Assembly: GCA_002439605.1 (NCBI GenBank)
Contig: DJOI01000034.1
Span: 1-32,356, forward strand
Length of the DNA stretch: 32,356 bases
Source of the DNA: Candidatus Segatella mututuai
GTDB taxonomy: Bacteria > Bacteroidota > Bacteroidia > Bacteroidales > Bacteroidaceae
Direction of reading: 5' to 3'
Under the pieces are notes generated by a model, which saw nothing but the letters and a program-made list of their open reading frames with translations, was not told the origin of the DNA and ran no database searches. A program made the position numbers and the translations under genes. The first letter of the stretch is position 1. Each line of letters starts with the position of its first letter. Shown piece after piece: positions 7,456 to 15,753 of this stretch.

Positions 7456-8838
7456 TTAAATGATGCCGAAGAGGCGCAACACATCGTTGAGGTTAGCAAC
7501 GACGAGAAGGAGCAAGAGGATGGAGAAGCCCACATACTCAGCATAAGTAAGGAACTTGTCGCCAGGTTTGCGTCCCGTTATCATCTCGTAGAGAAGGAAG
7601 AACACATGTCCGCCATCGAGAGCTGGGATAGGCAGGATGTTCATGAAGGCAAGGATGATACTCAGGAAAGCTGTCATCAACCAGAAAGCATGCCAATCCC
7701 ATATCGGAGGGAAGAGACTTCCCAAGGCGCCAAAGCCACCCAAGCTCTTGGCACCCTCTTTAGAGAAGACATATTTCATGTCGCCCACATAGCCCGCCAA
7801 CACATTCCAGCCATACTTGATGCCAGCAGGAAAGCTCTCGAAAAATCCATAGCTGATGTGAGTCACCTTGTAATCAAGGATGGCAGGATGATTATAGAAA
7901 CCAAACTTCACGCCATCATCGGTAGACTGCAAAAGCACATTGCGCTTCACCGTATCCCCTTTGGCATTCAAGAACTCAACATTGGCCGACAACACCCGCA
8001 GACTGTCCCTATGGGTGGAAACCGAAGAAAGCACATCGTCCACACGTCCCAATTCCAATTGGAAATCATTGAAAGAATCGAGTTTCTTGCCATTCAGAGC
8101 CAAGATTTTATCGCCCTTGGCCAAGCCGACCTTGTTAGCAGGCGACTCTTTCATCACACTGTCAATCTGCAATGGCTGATAAAGCTCTACAAAGCGAGGA
8201 CTCTCCTTGATCATGTCGAGCATGTTGAGATTGCCTGGCAAATAGAGGCTCATCTTCTTGCCATCACGAATCAGGTCGACACGTTTGGCTGTAGAGAGCT
8301 CACGGAAGAGGTCGCCGTCATAGGTTTTGAACTTTCCCTTTTCGGTGCCTACCAAGATGTCATGGTCATGGAATCCCAAGGCCTTCGCCTCACTGTTGAA
8401 CTTCATGCCATAGGTCATGTCCTTGGTAGCCACATAATCGTCACCCCAGTGGAAAAGAATCATCGAATAAATGAAGAGAGCCAACACAAAATTGACCAGT
8501 ACACCACCTATCATGATGAGCAGTCGCTGCCAGGCTGGCTTAGAGCGGAACTCCCAAGGTTGCTCGGGCTGTTTCATCTGCTCTGTATCGAAGCTTTCGT
8601 CTATCATACCCGAAATCTTGCAGTAACCGCCCAATGGCAACCAACCCATTCCATAGGTAGTGTCCGAATTCTTCGGCTTGAACTCGAAAAGATGGAACCA
8701 GGGGTCGAAGAAGAGATAAAACTTCTCTACTCTTACACCGAAGAGCTTGGAGAAGAAAAAGTGGCCGCCCTCATGGAGCAACACCAATATAGAAAGTGCC
8801 AACATGAGCTGAAGCGCCTTGATCAAGAATATTTCCAT
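7456..8838 (-). CDS. rseP: Site-2 intramembrane zinc protease RseP family
   Basis: This 460-residue membrane protease cleaves transmembrane segments of substrates such as anti-sigma factors and leftover signal peptides. The first membrane helix carries the zinc motif HEGGH at 22-26. The third zinc ligand is D408 in LDGGH, preceded by the NILPIP loop. Between lie periplasmic PDZ-like sequences, including SPANKVGLAKGDKILALNG, and further membrane helices near the C-terminus. Length and motifs are those of a complete enzyme. It is the last gene of the leftward block, 99 bp after dxr, an association common in bacteria (dxr-rseP). The 433-residue open frame on the opposite strand is a codon-bias shadow. 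Confidence 0.95.
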   Translation of the reverse strand: MEIFLIKALQLMLALSILVLLHEGGHFFFSKLFGVRVEKFYLFFDPWFHLFEFKPKNSDTTYGMGWLPLGGYCKISGMIDESFDTEQMKQPEQPWEFRSKPAWQRLLIMIGGVLVNFVLALFIYSMILFHWGDDYVATKDMTYGMKFNSEAKALGFHDHDILVGTEKGKFKTYDGDLFRELSTAKRVDLIRDGKKMSLYLPGNLNMLDMIKESPRFVELYQPLQIDSVMKESPANKVGLAKGDKILALNGKKLDSFNDFQLELGRVDDVLSSVSTHRDSLRVLSANVEFLNAKGDTVKRNVLLQSTDDGVKFGFYNHPAILDYKVTHISYGFFESFPAGIKYGWNVLAGYVGDMKYVFSKEGAKSLGGFGALGSLFPPIWDWHAFWLMTAFLSIILAFMNILPIPALDGGHVFFLLYEMITGRKPGDKFLTYAEYVGFSILLLLLVVANLNDVLRLFGII

Positions 8839-8854
8839 TGTCTTACTTTGAATT

Positions 8855-8902
8855 GTGAACGAAGAGTAGCAAGTCTGTCGCCAGAATTCTTTCGTCGTTC
8901 AC
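8855..8902 (-). promoter_or_regulatory. Imperfect hairpin in the dxr-rseP gap
   Basis: GTGAACGAAGA (8855-8865) pairs with TCGTCGTTCAC (8892-8902) with one mismatch and a 26-nt loop. It lies in the rseP leader, 17 bp from its ATG. It may modulate readthrough or mRNA stability; this is weakly supported. Confidence 0.3.
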
Positions 8903-8937
8903 CATGATTATTATTTATAAACTTTATTGATAATAAA

Positions 8938-10110
8938 TTAATTACATGATGTCCTCATCATCAATTCGGCAGCGATGCGCCGCGCCTCGGCATCGGTCTG
9001 CAAATAAGCGTCGAGGTCGGGATGGCTGTCGAAAGTGGCTTTCGCCATCACTTGCTCAATGATGTCGCCCATCTGCAAGAATCCGCACTCGCCACGACGG
9101 AAGCCTGCATTGACCACCTCGTTGGCGGCATTGACGATGCACGACATATTTCCACCTTTCTTGATAGCCTCGAAAGCCAAGCGCAGACACTTGAATTTCT
9201 CGTAATCGGGCTCAAAGAACTGCAAATCCTTCGTCTTGAACAGGTCGAGACGGTCGCCATGCAGAGACAGACGCTTAGGGAAGGAGAAGGCATATTGTAT
9301 GGGGAGACGCATATCGGGCACCCCTAACTGAGCCTTCACGGCTCCATCGACAAACTGCACCGCACTATGCACTACACTCTGAGGATGTATCAAGACCTGT
9401 ATCTTGTCGGCAGGCACACCAAAGAGCCATTTTGCCTCCGTCACCTCAAATCCCTTGTTCATGAGCGAAGCCGAGTCGATGGTAATCTTTGCGCCCATGT
9501 CCCAGGTAGGATGGCGGAGCGCATCGGCGGCAGTCACTTTAGCCAATTGCTCCATGGTGTGATTGCGGAAAGGACCGCCCGAGCAAGTGAGCAATATCTT
9601 GTCTATCTCATTATCGTCCTCGCCCACCAGACTCTGGAAGATGGCACTATGTTCGCTGTCAACAGGCAATATGGGAGCATGGTACTTTTGCGCCAAAGCA
9701 CATATCAGTTCACCTGCCACCACAAGCGTCTCCTTGTTGGCAAGACAAATCTTCTTGCGAGCCTTGATGGCATGAATCGTTGGCTCAAGCCCCGAAAAGC
9801 CCACCATGGAAGCAAGCACCATGTCGACAGGGCCGGCTTCCACAATATCGCAAAGTGCCTGGGCTCCTGCATACACCTTGATATCAGGCTCATCGCGCAA
9901 CAGGTCTTTCAGCTCGTCATAATGTGACTCGTTGGCAATGACCACGGCCGCAGGCTTGAACTTACGAGCCTGCCCCGCCAGTTCCTTTACTCGATTATTG
10001 GCAGTAAGGCAGTACACCTCGTAGAGATCGCTGTGCTGCTCTATCACGTCGAGAGCCTGCGTTCCTATGCTACCTGTCGAGCCCAGGATACATATCTGTT
10101 GTTTTTTCAT
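8938..10110 (-). CDS. dxr: 1-deoxy-D-xylulose 5-phosphate reductoisomerase
   Basis: The 390-residue product catalyses the NADPH-dependent conversion of DXP to 2-C-methyl-D-erythritol 4-phosphate, the committed step of the MEP isoprenoid pathway. The N-terminal Rossmann motif GSTGSIG is at 10-16, LANKETLVVAGE at 123-134, and the metal-binding/catalytic segment DSEHSAIFQ begins at D151. SGGPFRN and MNKGFEVTEAKWLF, conserved substrate and metal loops, are also present. It is a cytoplasmic enzyme of normal length. It provides IPP/DMAPP precursors for undecaprenyl phosphate, used by murein synthesis and by the polyprenyl-linked glycan genes further right. It follows rimM after a 152-bp gap holding small hairpins. 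Confidence 0.97.
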   Translation of the reverse strand: MKKQQICILGSTGSIGTQALDVIEQHSDLYEVYCLTANNRVKELAGQARKFKPAAVVIANESHYDELKDLLRDEPDIKVYAGAQALCDIVEAGPVDMVLASMVGFSGLEPTIHAIKARKKICLANKETLVVAGELICALAQKYHAPILPVDSEHSAIFQSLVGEDDNEIDKILLTCSGGPFRNHTMEQLAKVTAADALRHPTWDMGAKITIDSASLMNKGFEVTEAKWLFGVPADKIQVLIHPQSVVHSAVQFVDGAVKAQLGVPDMRLPIQYAFSFPKRLSLHGDRLDLFKTKDLQFFEPDYEKFKCLRLAFEAIKKGGNMSCIVNAANEVVNAGFRRGECGFLQMGDIIEQVMAKATFDSHPDLDAYLQTDAEARRIAAELMMRTSCN

Positions 10111-10180
10111 AATTGCTTACATTTTAACTTTTTTCCTATCGAAAGCCGCAAAATCCATAACTGCGAAAAATTCATTGCCC

Positions 10181-10225
10181 AACTGGGAAAAAGTTTTTTC
10201 CTAACTGGGAAAATTATTTTTCCCA
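10181..10225 (-). repeat. Duplicated AACTGGGAAAA hairpin pair in the rimM-dxr gap
   Basis: AACTGGGAAAA occurs at 10181-10191 and 10203-10213. Each copy begins a small A/T-rich hairpin: GGAAAAA/TTTTTCC (10186-10192 with 10195-10201) and TGGGAAAA/TTTTCCCA (10206-10213 with 10218-10225). On the leftward transcript these follow rimM and precede dxr, so they could be a partial terminator or attenuator. Confidence 0.45.
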
Positions 10226-10262
10226 ACCACAGCAGTCATTGCCGGCAGTCAAAGACATGCTT

Positions 10263-10787
10263 TCAGCCTAAATCAAGGATTCCGTCGGGCAATGACATTT
10301 TTATGACACGCCGGGTGCTATCCACGTTCACTATCAGTTGCTGACTTGCCGGTATAAGCAAGTCTCTCCCATCGGGAGTGGTGATCTCGAAAAGAAGATT
10401 GATGGTACTGTCGTCCACACGGTCGACAGTTCCTACAAGCTTGCCTGTAGAGGCATCCTCCAACTGAAATCCTACGATTTCTGCCCACGAGATATTTTCC
10501 TCGTCACTATCCGACAAATGTCGTGGAAAATACACCTCACATCCTGTATACAGACGTGCCTGCTCCTGTGTGTCGACATCCTCGAACTTGACAAGTACGT
10601 TCTCGTCGTTTTTAAACCGATATTCCTCCAAATAGAAAGGCACCAAGATACCGTCTATGTCGAGGAAAAGGTAATCGGCGTCCACACGGTCGAACACATC
10701 ATCGGTGACGGCGAAAGTCAGTTCTCCCTTCACACCATGAGGCTTGCCCAACTTGCCTATTTTATATACGTCGTCTCGTTTGATCAT
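10263..10787 (-). CDS. rimM: 16S rRNA processing/ribosome maturation factor RimM
   Basis: The 174-residue protein starts with IGKLGKPHGVKGEL, the characteristic N-terminal motif of RimM, which binds ribosomal protein S19 and assists maturation of the 30S head. A PRC-barrel-like C-terminal half contains EIVGFQLED, GTVDRVDD and LLIPASQQLI. The length agrees with the family. It begins 9 bp after the murA stop, so the two are almost certainly cotranscribed. In many Proteobacteria rimM sits with rpsP and trmD; neither is in this window, consistent with the Bacteroidetes arrangement. Confidence 0.95.
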   Translation of the reverse strand: MIKRDDVYKIGKLGKPHGVKGELTFAVTDDVFDRVDADYLFLDIDGILVPFYLEEYRFKNDENVLVKFEDVDTQEQARLYTGCEVYFPRHLSDSDEENISWAEIVGFQLEDASTGKLVGTVDRVDDSTINLLFEITTPDGRDLLIPASQQLIVNVDSTRRVIKMSLPDGILDLG

Positions 10788-10796
10788 AGAATTATT

Positions 10797-12107
10797 CTAA
10801 TCTACAACACGTGTTATCTTGGCTCCGAGTTGGTTGAGCCGGAACTCTATGTCCTCGTAGCCACGGTCTATCTGTGCGATATTCTCTATGCGGCTCGTAC
10901 CGTTGGCGCTCATAGCGGCGATGAGCAGGGCAATGCCCGCACGAATGTCCGGACTCGTCATTCTGCCCGCACGTAGCCGAATTTTATGGTCGTGACCCAC
11001 CACAACGGCGCGATGAGGATCGCATAGAATAATCTGCGCGCCCATATCAATAAGCTTATCAACGAAGAACAGACGGCTCTCGAACATTTTTTGATGGAAG
11101 AGCACGCTGCCACGAGCCTGTGTAGCCACCACGAGGAGAACCGACAGGAGGTCGGGAGTTAGTCCTGGCCATGGAGCATCGGCAAGGGTCATGATAGTTC
11201 CATCGATAAAGGAATCTATGACATAGTGTCTTTGCACAGGAATGAAGAGGTCGTCGCCCTCAACTTTAATTTTCACGCCCAAGCGGCGAAAAGCATCGGG
11301 AATGATTCCAAGATTGCGGACCGACACGTCCTTGATGCGAATGCCAGCTCCGCACATGGCTGCCATACCGATGAACGAACCTACCTCGATCATATCGGGC
11401 AGAATGCGGTGCTCGGCTCCATGGAGCGATTTCACGCCCACAATGGTAAGCAGGTTGCTGCCTATGCCGCTAATCTGTGCCCCCATGGCGTTGAGCAGAT
11501 GGCATAACTGCTGGATATAAGGCTCGCAGGCTGCGTTATAGATGGTTGTGGTTCCCTCGGCAAGCACCGAAGCCATGATGATGTTGGCCGTGCCCGTAAC
11601 CGAAGCCTCATCGAGCAACATATAGCAGCCCTTCAGTTTCTTGGCCTCTATCTGATAGACGTTGCGCTCGTCATCGTGCACAAACCTCGCCCCCAAGTGC
11701 TTGAAACCCAAGAAATGGGTGTCGAGGCGGCGACGGCCTATCTTGTCGCCACCAGGCTTGGCGATGGTTGCCTTGCCACAGCGTCCCAACAGCGGGCCTA
11801 TCATCAGCACGCTTCCACGCAGCGAGGAGCACTTGGCAACAAACTCCAGGCTGTCGAGATAATCGAGCTTCAGCTCGTCGCTCTGGAAAGTATAGTCGTT
11901 GCGACTGTTCCGCGTCACTTTCACACCTATCTCCCTGAGCAACTTGATGAGGTTGTTCACATCGAGGATATCCGGCACATTCTTGATGCGCACAGGCTCG
12001 TCGGTAAGAATTGTGGTGCAAATCACTTCGAGCGCCTCGTTCTTGGCACCCTGCGGAATGATGGTTCCTGTGAGCGGATGACCGCCTTCTATAATAAAAG
12101 ACTCCAT
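10797..12107 (-). CDS. murA: UDP-N-acetylglucosamine 1-carboxyvinyltransferase, with Asp at the fosfomycin-target Cys position
   Basis: MurA transfers enolpyruvate from PEP to UDP-GlcNAc, the first committed step of peptidoglycan synthesis. The 436-residue protein has the substrate-binding K22-N23 (in GAKNEAL) and the inside-out alpha/beta barrel repeats of the EPT family. The active-site loop reads KPGGDKIGRRRLDTHF; D121 occupies the place of Cys115 of the E. coli enzyme, codon GAC at 11747-11745. Cys-to-Asp at this site leaves activity intact and prevents alkylation by fosfomycin in other bacteria (for example mycobacteria and chlamydiae). It lies 52 bp after the DUF4290 gene and 9 bp before rimM. 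Confidence 0.95.
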   Translation of the reverse strand: MESFIIEGGHPLTGTIIPQGAKNEALEVICTTILTDEPVRIKNVPDILDVNNLIKLLREIGVKVTRNSRNDYTFQSDELKLDYLDSLEFVAKCSSLRGSVLMIGPLLGRCGKATIAKPGGDKIGRRRLDTHFLGFKHLGARFVHDDERNVYQIEAKKLKGCYMLLDEASVTGTANIIMASVLAEGTTTIYNAACEPYIQQLCHLLNAMGAQISGIGSNLLTIVGVKSLHGAEHRILPDMIEVGSFIGMAAMCGAGIRIKDVSVRNLGIIPDAFRRLGVKIKVEGDDLFIPVQRHYVIDSFIDGTIMTLADAPWPGLTPDLLSVLLVVATQARGSVLFHQKMFESRLFFVDKLIDMGAQIILCDPHRAVVVGHDHKIRLRAGRMTSPDIRAGIALLIAAMSANGTSRIENIAQIDRGYEDIEFRLNQLGAKITRVVD

Positions 12108-12159
12108 AGACTATTCTCTTCTCTGTGGAAATTAATGATAAGGGGAAAATCAAATATTG

Positions 12160-12765
12160 TTACTTGTTCTTTTTCTTTCCATTGCGACCCTGCAACGGCT
12201 CGCGGTCAACAATCTTGTCGAACTTGAAGGAGTCGAGGTCGAGTTGAATCTTTCCGTCGGTAAGGCGAGCCAAGTCTGAAGCCACCTTCTCGCCGTCGCT
12301 CGACCCATGGCTCCACAACACAAGGTTGCGATGCATTTGGTTGGCAACAAGCTTCACCAGTTCGTCGCGCTCCTCGCCTGGCTCCATGGTCTTCAGTTTA
12401 TCGAAAATCTCGAAGAGCATGGCACCATAGTGGCGCACGGGAATCTTCTTCATCGGATAAGGCATGGGGTCTGGCTTTTTGGCTATCTGCGAGGCATTTG
12501 TCACATCGAAAGGATAGTCGATGTCGAGTTGAAAATGGCTCATGATGGCGAGTTGGTCCCAGAACTTGCGCTCATGCCCCTCGACATTCTTGCCCTCGGG
12601 AAACATACGGTCCATGATGGCTACAATGGACTTGGCGCATCGCTGACGCTCCTCACGGTCGGGCAAGCCGACCGCATAGTCGACCATCTGCTGTATTTCT
12701 CGTCCATACTCGGGCAGCACTATCTGCTCTCGCTGGGTGTTATAGTCTAATCCGTCTATATTCAT
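12160..12765 (-). CDS. DUF4290 family protein
   Basis: The 201-residue cytoplasmic protein matches, from memory, the Bacteroidetes-restricted DUF4290 family. Visible features are the N-terminal DYNTQREQIVLPEYGREIQ, the central FWDQLAIMSHFQLDIDYPFD, and a lysine-rich tail (NGKKKNK). No membrane segment, signal peptide or catalytic motif is evident. The tail suggests RNA or ribosome contact, but no function is established. Its fixed place beside murA and tsaB is the main clue; it is cotranscribed with them by spacing (31 bp after tsaB, 52 bp before murA). Confidence 0.85.
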   Translation of the reverse strand: MNIDGLDYNTQREQIVLPEYGREIQQMVDYAVGLPDREERQRCAKSIVAIMDRMFPEGKNVEGHERKFWDQLAIMSHFQLDIDYPFDVTNASQIAKKPDPMPYPMKKIPVRHYGAMLFEIFDKLKTMEPGEERDELVKLVANQMHRNLVLWSHGSSDGEKVASDLARLTDGKIQLDLDSFKFDKIVDREPLQGRNGKKKNK

Positions 12766-12796
12766 GAATCTCTATAAATAAAAATAGGTGTAAAAA

Positions 12797-13489
12797 TCAA
12801 ATGAGTTTCTTTGGCATCTTTGCCACAAAGTCCTTCAGATAGAAAGGCACGAAGTAAGCCACGTCCTCAAACTTGCCTTCCACGAAGCGTTTCTCTGCCA
12901 GCGGCGCCATGTTCTTTGCCAATGGCTCGATGCCCTTCACGAGACGGGCATTGGGATGATGGATGACTTCCATGCACTTGGCAGCTCCATTCCCGAAGAA
13001 ATATACCGTTCCACGGTCGAGATACTCCTTGTATGTTTCCGCGTCTACTATGTCGGCCTGTATAGGGCGCACCTCATGGAGGGAACGGTCGAAGACCTGC
13101 GCATACACTTCCATCCGGCGGGCATCGAGCATGGGCACAATGAGTGCGTCTTCCTCGGCAGGATGCTCGCCAAGAAGAACGGGCACAGCCAACAACTCGA
13201 GCGTGGGCACAGCGATGAGTTTCACTCCGCGACCATAACAAAGCCCCTTGGCCATGCTCACACCGATGCGAAGCCCTGTATAAGAACCTGGGCCACAACT
13301 TACAGCCACAGCCTCAAGCGGAATATTGCGGGAATCAATGTAACTGACTGCCTCGTCTACGAACACACCCAACTTAACTGCATGGTTAGGACCGCTGTGA
13401 TCTTCCTTGTTGAAAATCACGGCTCCATTGTCACTAAGTGCCACCGAGCACACGTCGGTACTCGTCTCAATATTTAAAATACAAGACAT
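12797..13489 (-). CDS. tsaB: tRNA threonylcarbamoyladenosine biosynthesis protein TsaB
   Basis: TsaB is the inactive-kinase-fold partner of TsaD in the complex that puts threonylcarbamoyl on A37 of ANN-decoding tRNAs. The 230-residue product has the ASKHA-type N-terminus ILNIETSTDVCSVAL and the family signature SCGPGSYTGLRIG around residues 64-76, followed by the KGLCYG helix. TsaB lacks the His-x-x-x-His metal motif of TsaD, and none is seen here. It is the first gene of the leftward operon, with a -7 element 30 bp upstream of the ATG, divergent from yicC. Confidence 0.95.
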   Translation of the reverse strand: MSCILNIETSTDVCSVALSDNGAVIFNKEDHSGPNHAVKLGVFVDEAVSYIDSRNIPLEAVAVSCGPGSYTGLRIGVSMAKGLCYGRGVKLIAVPTLELLAVPVLLGEHPAEEDALIVPMLDARRMEVYAQVFDRSLHEVRPIQADIVDAETYKEYLDRGTVYFFGNGAAKCMEVIHHPNARLVKGIEPLAKNMAPLAEKRFVEGKFEDVAYFVPFYLKDFVAKMPKKLI

Positions 13490-13518
13490 AAAAAATAAAT
13501 ATATTCTTAAATAAGGTG

Positions 13519-13526
13519 CAAATTTA
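13519..13526 (-). promoter_or_regulatory. Putative -7 element of the tsaB operon
   Basis: The minus strand reads TAAATTTG, matching TAnnTTTG, and predicts a leader of roughly 25 nt to the tsaB ATG. The divergent yicC -7 element is only 22 bp away, so the two promoters share sequence and may compete. Confidence 0.5.
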
Positions 13527-13548
13527 CGCTTTTTCTCGCATTTTTTTG

Positions 13549-13556
13549 TACTTTTG
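13549..13556 (+). promoter_or_regulatory. Putative -7 element of the yicC operon
   Basis: TACTTTTG matches TAnnTTTG, 23 bp before the yicC ATG. The -33 region is T-rich (CTTTTTCTC around 13529) but lacks an exact TTTG. Confidence 0.5.
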
Positions 13557-13579
13557 CAGAAATTTAACGTGAAGAATAT

Positions 13580-14458
13580 ATGATACAGTCAATGACAGGC
13601 TTCGGAAAAGCTACCGTGGCCTACAAAGAAAAAAAGATTAACGTAGAAGTTAAGTCGTTGAACAGCAAGGCTCTCGACCTCTCCACACGTATCGCTCCCC
13701 TGTATAGAGAGAAGGAAATGGAGATACGGCAGTTCATAGTCAAGAGCCTGGAAAGAGGCAAGATAGATTTCTCCATTTGGATAGAAAAGGACGTCGTGGC
13801 CGACGCAACCCCCATCAACATGGCACTGGTGGAGAACTATTATCAGCAAATCAAGAAGATTTCGGCACAGACTGGCATTCCCGAGCCCACCGACTGGTAT
13901 GCTACGCTGTTGCGCCTGCCCGACGTAACGACCAAGACCGATGTGGAAGAACTATCGGACGAGGAATGGAAAGCCGCACAGCAAGCCATCGGCGAAGCCG
14001 TGAGACACCTCGTAGAGTTCCGACGCCAGGAAGGAGCTGCCCTACAGAAGAAGTTCACCGAGAAGGTAGACAACATCCAGGCTCTGCTCGCCAGCATAGA
14101 GCCATACGAGAAGGCGCGCGTAGAGAAGATAAAGACTAACATAGTGAACGGTCTGCAGCAGATTCCAAATGTCGACTACGACAAGAACCGACTGGAGCAG
14201 GAACTCATCTACTACATCGAGAAACTCGACATCAGCGAAGAGAAACAGCGGCTCAGCAACCACCTGAAGTACTTCCGCGAGACAATGAACGAGGAAGGCC
14301 ACGGCGTGGGCAAGAAGCTTGGCTTCATCGCACAGGAGATGGGACGTGAAATCAACACCACAGGCTCGAAGAGCAACCAGGCTGAGATGCAGAACATCGT
14401 GGTGAAAATGAAGGACGAGCTGGAGCAGATCAAGGAACAAGTGCTGAACGCATTGTAA
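13580..14458 (+). CDS. yicC: YicC/YloC family endoribonuclease
   Basis: The 292-residue protein has the YicC N-terminal signature MIQSMTGFGKA and the C-terminal DUF1732 segment (GKKLGFIAQEMGREINTTGS, then KSNQAEMQNIVVKMKDELE). Members are metal-dependent endoribonucleases that act on RNA, with a reported role in degrading a small RNA in E. coli. The long central helices (about residues 140-230) are rich in Glu/Lys and probably form the multimer scaffold. It is first in the rightward transcript and its TAA directly abuts the gmk ATG, an arrangement that implies translational coupling. yicC-gmk linkage is widespread. Confidence 0.93.
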   Translation: MIQSMTGFGKATVAYKEKKINVEVKSLNSKALDLSTRIAPLYREKEMEIRQFIVKSLERGKIDFSIWIEKDVVADATPINMALVENYYQQIKKISAQTGIPEPTDWYATLLRLPDVTTKTDVEELSDEEWKAAQQAIGEAVRHLVEFRRQEGAALQKKFTEKVDNIQALLASIEPYEKARVEKIKTNIVNGLQQIPNVDYDKNRLEQELIYYIEKLDISEEKQRLSNHLKYFRETMNEEGHGVGKKLGFIAQEMGREINTTGSKSNQAEMQNIVVKMKDELEQIKEQVLNAL

Positions 14459-15046
14459 ATGAAAAACCAAATGAGAAACGGACTGTTAATATTCAGCGCC
14501 CCATCGGGCAGCGGAAAAAGCACTATCGTAAACTGGCTGATGAAGGAACACCCAGAACTGAAACTGGCCTTCTCCATCAGTTGCACATCGCGTGCACCAC
14601 GCGGAACCGAGCAGAACGGAGTGGAATACTTCTTCCTAACACCCGAAGAATTCAAAGCCAAGATAGAAGCCGGCGAATTCCTGGAATACGAAGAAGTGTA
14701 TCAAGACCGGTTCTACGGCACGCTGAAGTCGCAAGTGGAAAACCAACTCGAGGCTGGCGACTCGGTCGTTTTCGACGTGGACGTGAAAGGAGGCGTAAAC
14801 ATCAAGAAGTTCTATGGCGATCGTGCCCTCAGCATCTTCGTGCAACCACCATCGGTGGAAGAGCTTCGCCGCCGCCTGAACGGTCGTGGAACCGATGCGC
14901 CGGAAGTCATCGAGCAACGCCTGGCAAAAGCCAACTACGAGTTGACCTTCGCTCCACAGTTCGACCACATCGTGGTAAACGACAACTTGGAGAAGGCCGA
15001 GCAGGAAGTATACAAACTCGTGTCCGACTTCTTGAATCAAGACTAA
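14459..15046 (+). CDS. gmk: Guanylate kinase
   Basis: Guanylate kinase phosphorylates GMP to GDP with ATP. The 195-residue protein has the P-loop APSGSGKST (14-22), the GMP-binding region SCTSRAPRGTEQNGVEYFFL, and the LID segment RRRLNGRGTDAPEVIEQRL. Two in-frame ATGs are possible: 14459, immediately after the yicC stop, and 14471, which gives an N-terminus MRNGLLIFSAPSG closer to family norms. I keep the first; the second adds no loss of any motif. A gap of 97 bp separates it from nadD. Confidence 0.96.
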   Translation: MKNQMRNGLLIFSAPSGSGKSTIVNWLMKEHPELKLAFSISCTSRAPRGTEQNGVEYFFLTPEEFKAKIEAGEFLEYEEVYQDRFYGTLKSQVENQLEAGDSVVFDVDVKGGVNIKKFYGDRALSIFVQPPSVEELRRRLNGRGTDAPEVIEQRLAKANYELTFAPQFDHIVVNDNLEKAEQEVYKLVSDFLNQD

Positions 15047-15143
15047 GACGGATGGGCATCAAGAAGACAGAGCTTAGCCACAATAAAAAAACAAGCTTAG
15101 TCATAGCAGATGCCCCAAGTCTAACATAAAACAAGAGCGAAAG

Positions 15144-15749
15144 ATGCGAAAGAAGAGAGTTGGCATATTCGGCGGAAGCTTCAACCCCATACACACAGGG
15201 CACATCGCCCTTGCCAAAAGCCTCTGCCAGCAGGCAGGGCTCGACGAGGTGTGGCTGATGGTTTCGCCCATGAACCCATTTAAGAAAGATGCCCACGACC
15301 TACTGACGGACAAACTGCGGCTCAAGATGGTAAAAACGGCACTTGCCGGCGAGCCAAAGCTCAAGGCATGCGACTACGAGTTCCACATGCCCAAGCCTTC
15401 CTACACCTGGCACACATTACTGGCACTGAGCCAAGACTTTCCGCAAGTCAGCTTCACCCTCCTCGTCGGAGGCGACAATTGGGCATCCTTCGACAAATGG
15501 TTTCACCACGAAGACATTTTGAGCCACTACCCCATCGTCGTCTATCCGCGAAAAGGAAACAACATAGGAGAGGTTCCACCGGGCGTAACCATAGCAAGAA
15601 CCCCTCTGCTCAACATCAGCAGCACCGAGATACGCCAACGCATCAAAGAGGGGAAAAGCATACACGGCATGGTGCCCGACAGCATAGAGCATATGGCAAT
15701 CCTATATTACTCTACCCCCTCCTCACACATCCCCAAACAAGAGCAATGA
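15144..15749 (+). CDS. nadD: Nicotinate-nucleotide adenylyltransferase
   Basis: NadD joins nicotinate mononucleotide and ATP to form deamido-NAD in NAD biosynthesis. The 201-residue product shows the nucleotidyltransferase signature GGSFNPIHTGH (10-20) and the C-terminal ISSTEIRQRI motif that contacts ATP phosphates. DNWASFDKWF and YPR, typical of the family, are also present. It lies 97 bp after gmk. Its stop is only 4 bp before the next ATG, so the membrane phosphoethanolamine transferase downstream is tied to this housekeeping transcript. Confidence 0.95.
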   Translation: MRKKRVGIFGGSFNPIHTGHIALAKSLCQQAGLDEVWLMVSPMNPFKKDAHDLLTDKLRLKMVKTALAGEPKLKACDYEFHMPKPSYTWHTLLALSQDFPQVSFTLLVGGDNWASFDKWFHHEDILSHYPIVVYPRKGNNIGEVPPGVTIARTPLLNISSTEIRQRIKEGKSIHGMVPDSIEHMAILYYSTPSSHIPKQEQ

Positions 15750-15753
15750 CAAA

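Noticed and set aside
7606..8907. 433-codon open frame on the plus strand, opposite rseP
   Set aside because: The minus strand encodes a full RseP with HEGGH and LDGGH motifs; the plus frame has no recognisable domain and results from codon bias.
15054..15116. GGGCATC/GATGCCC inverted repeat between gmk and nadD
   Set aside because: Arms of 7 bp with a 49-nt loop and no flanking T-run are weak and likely by chance.
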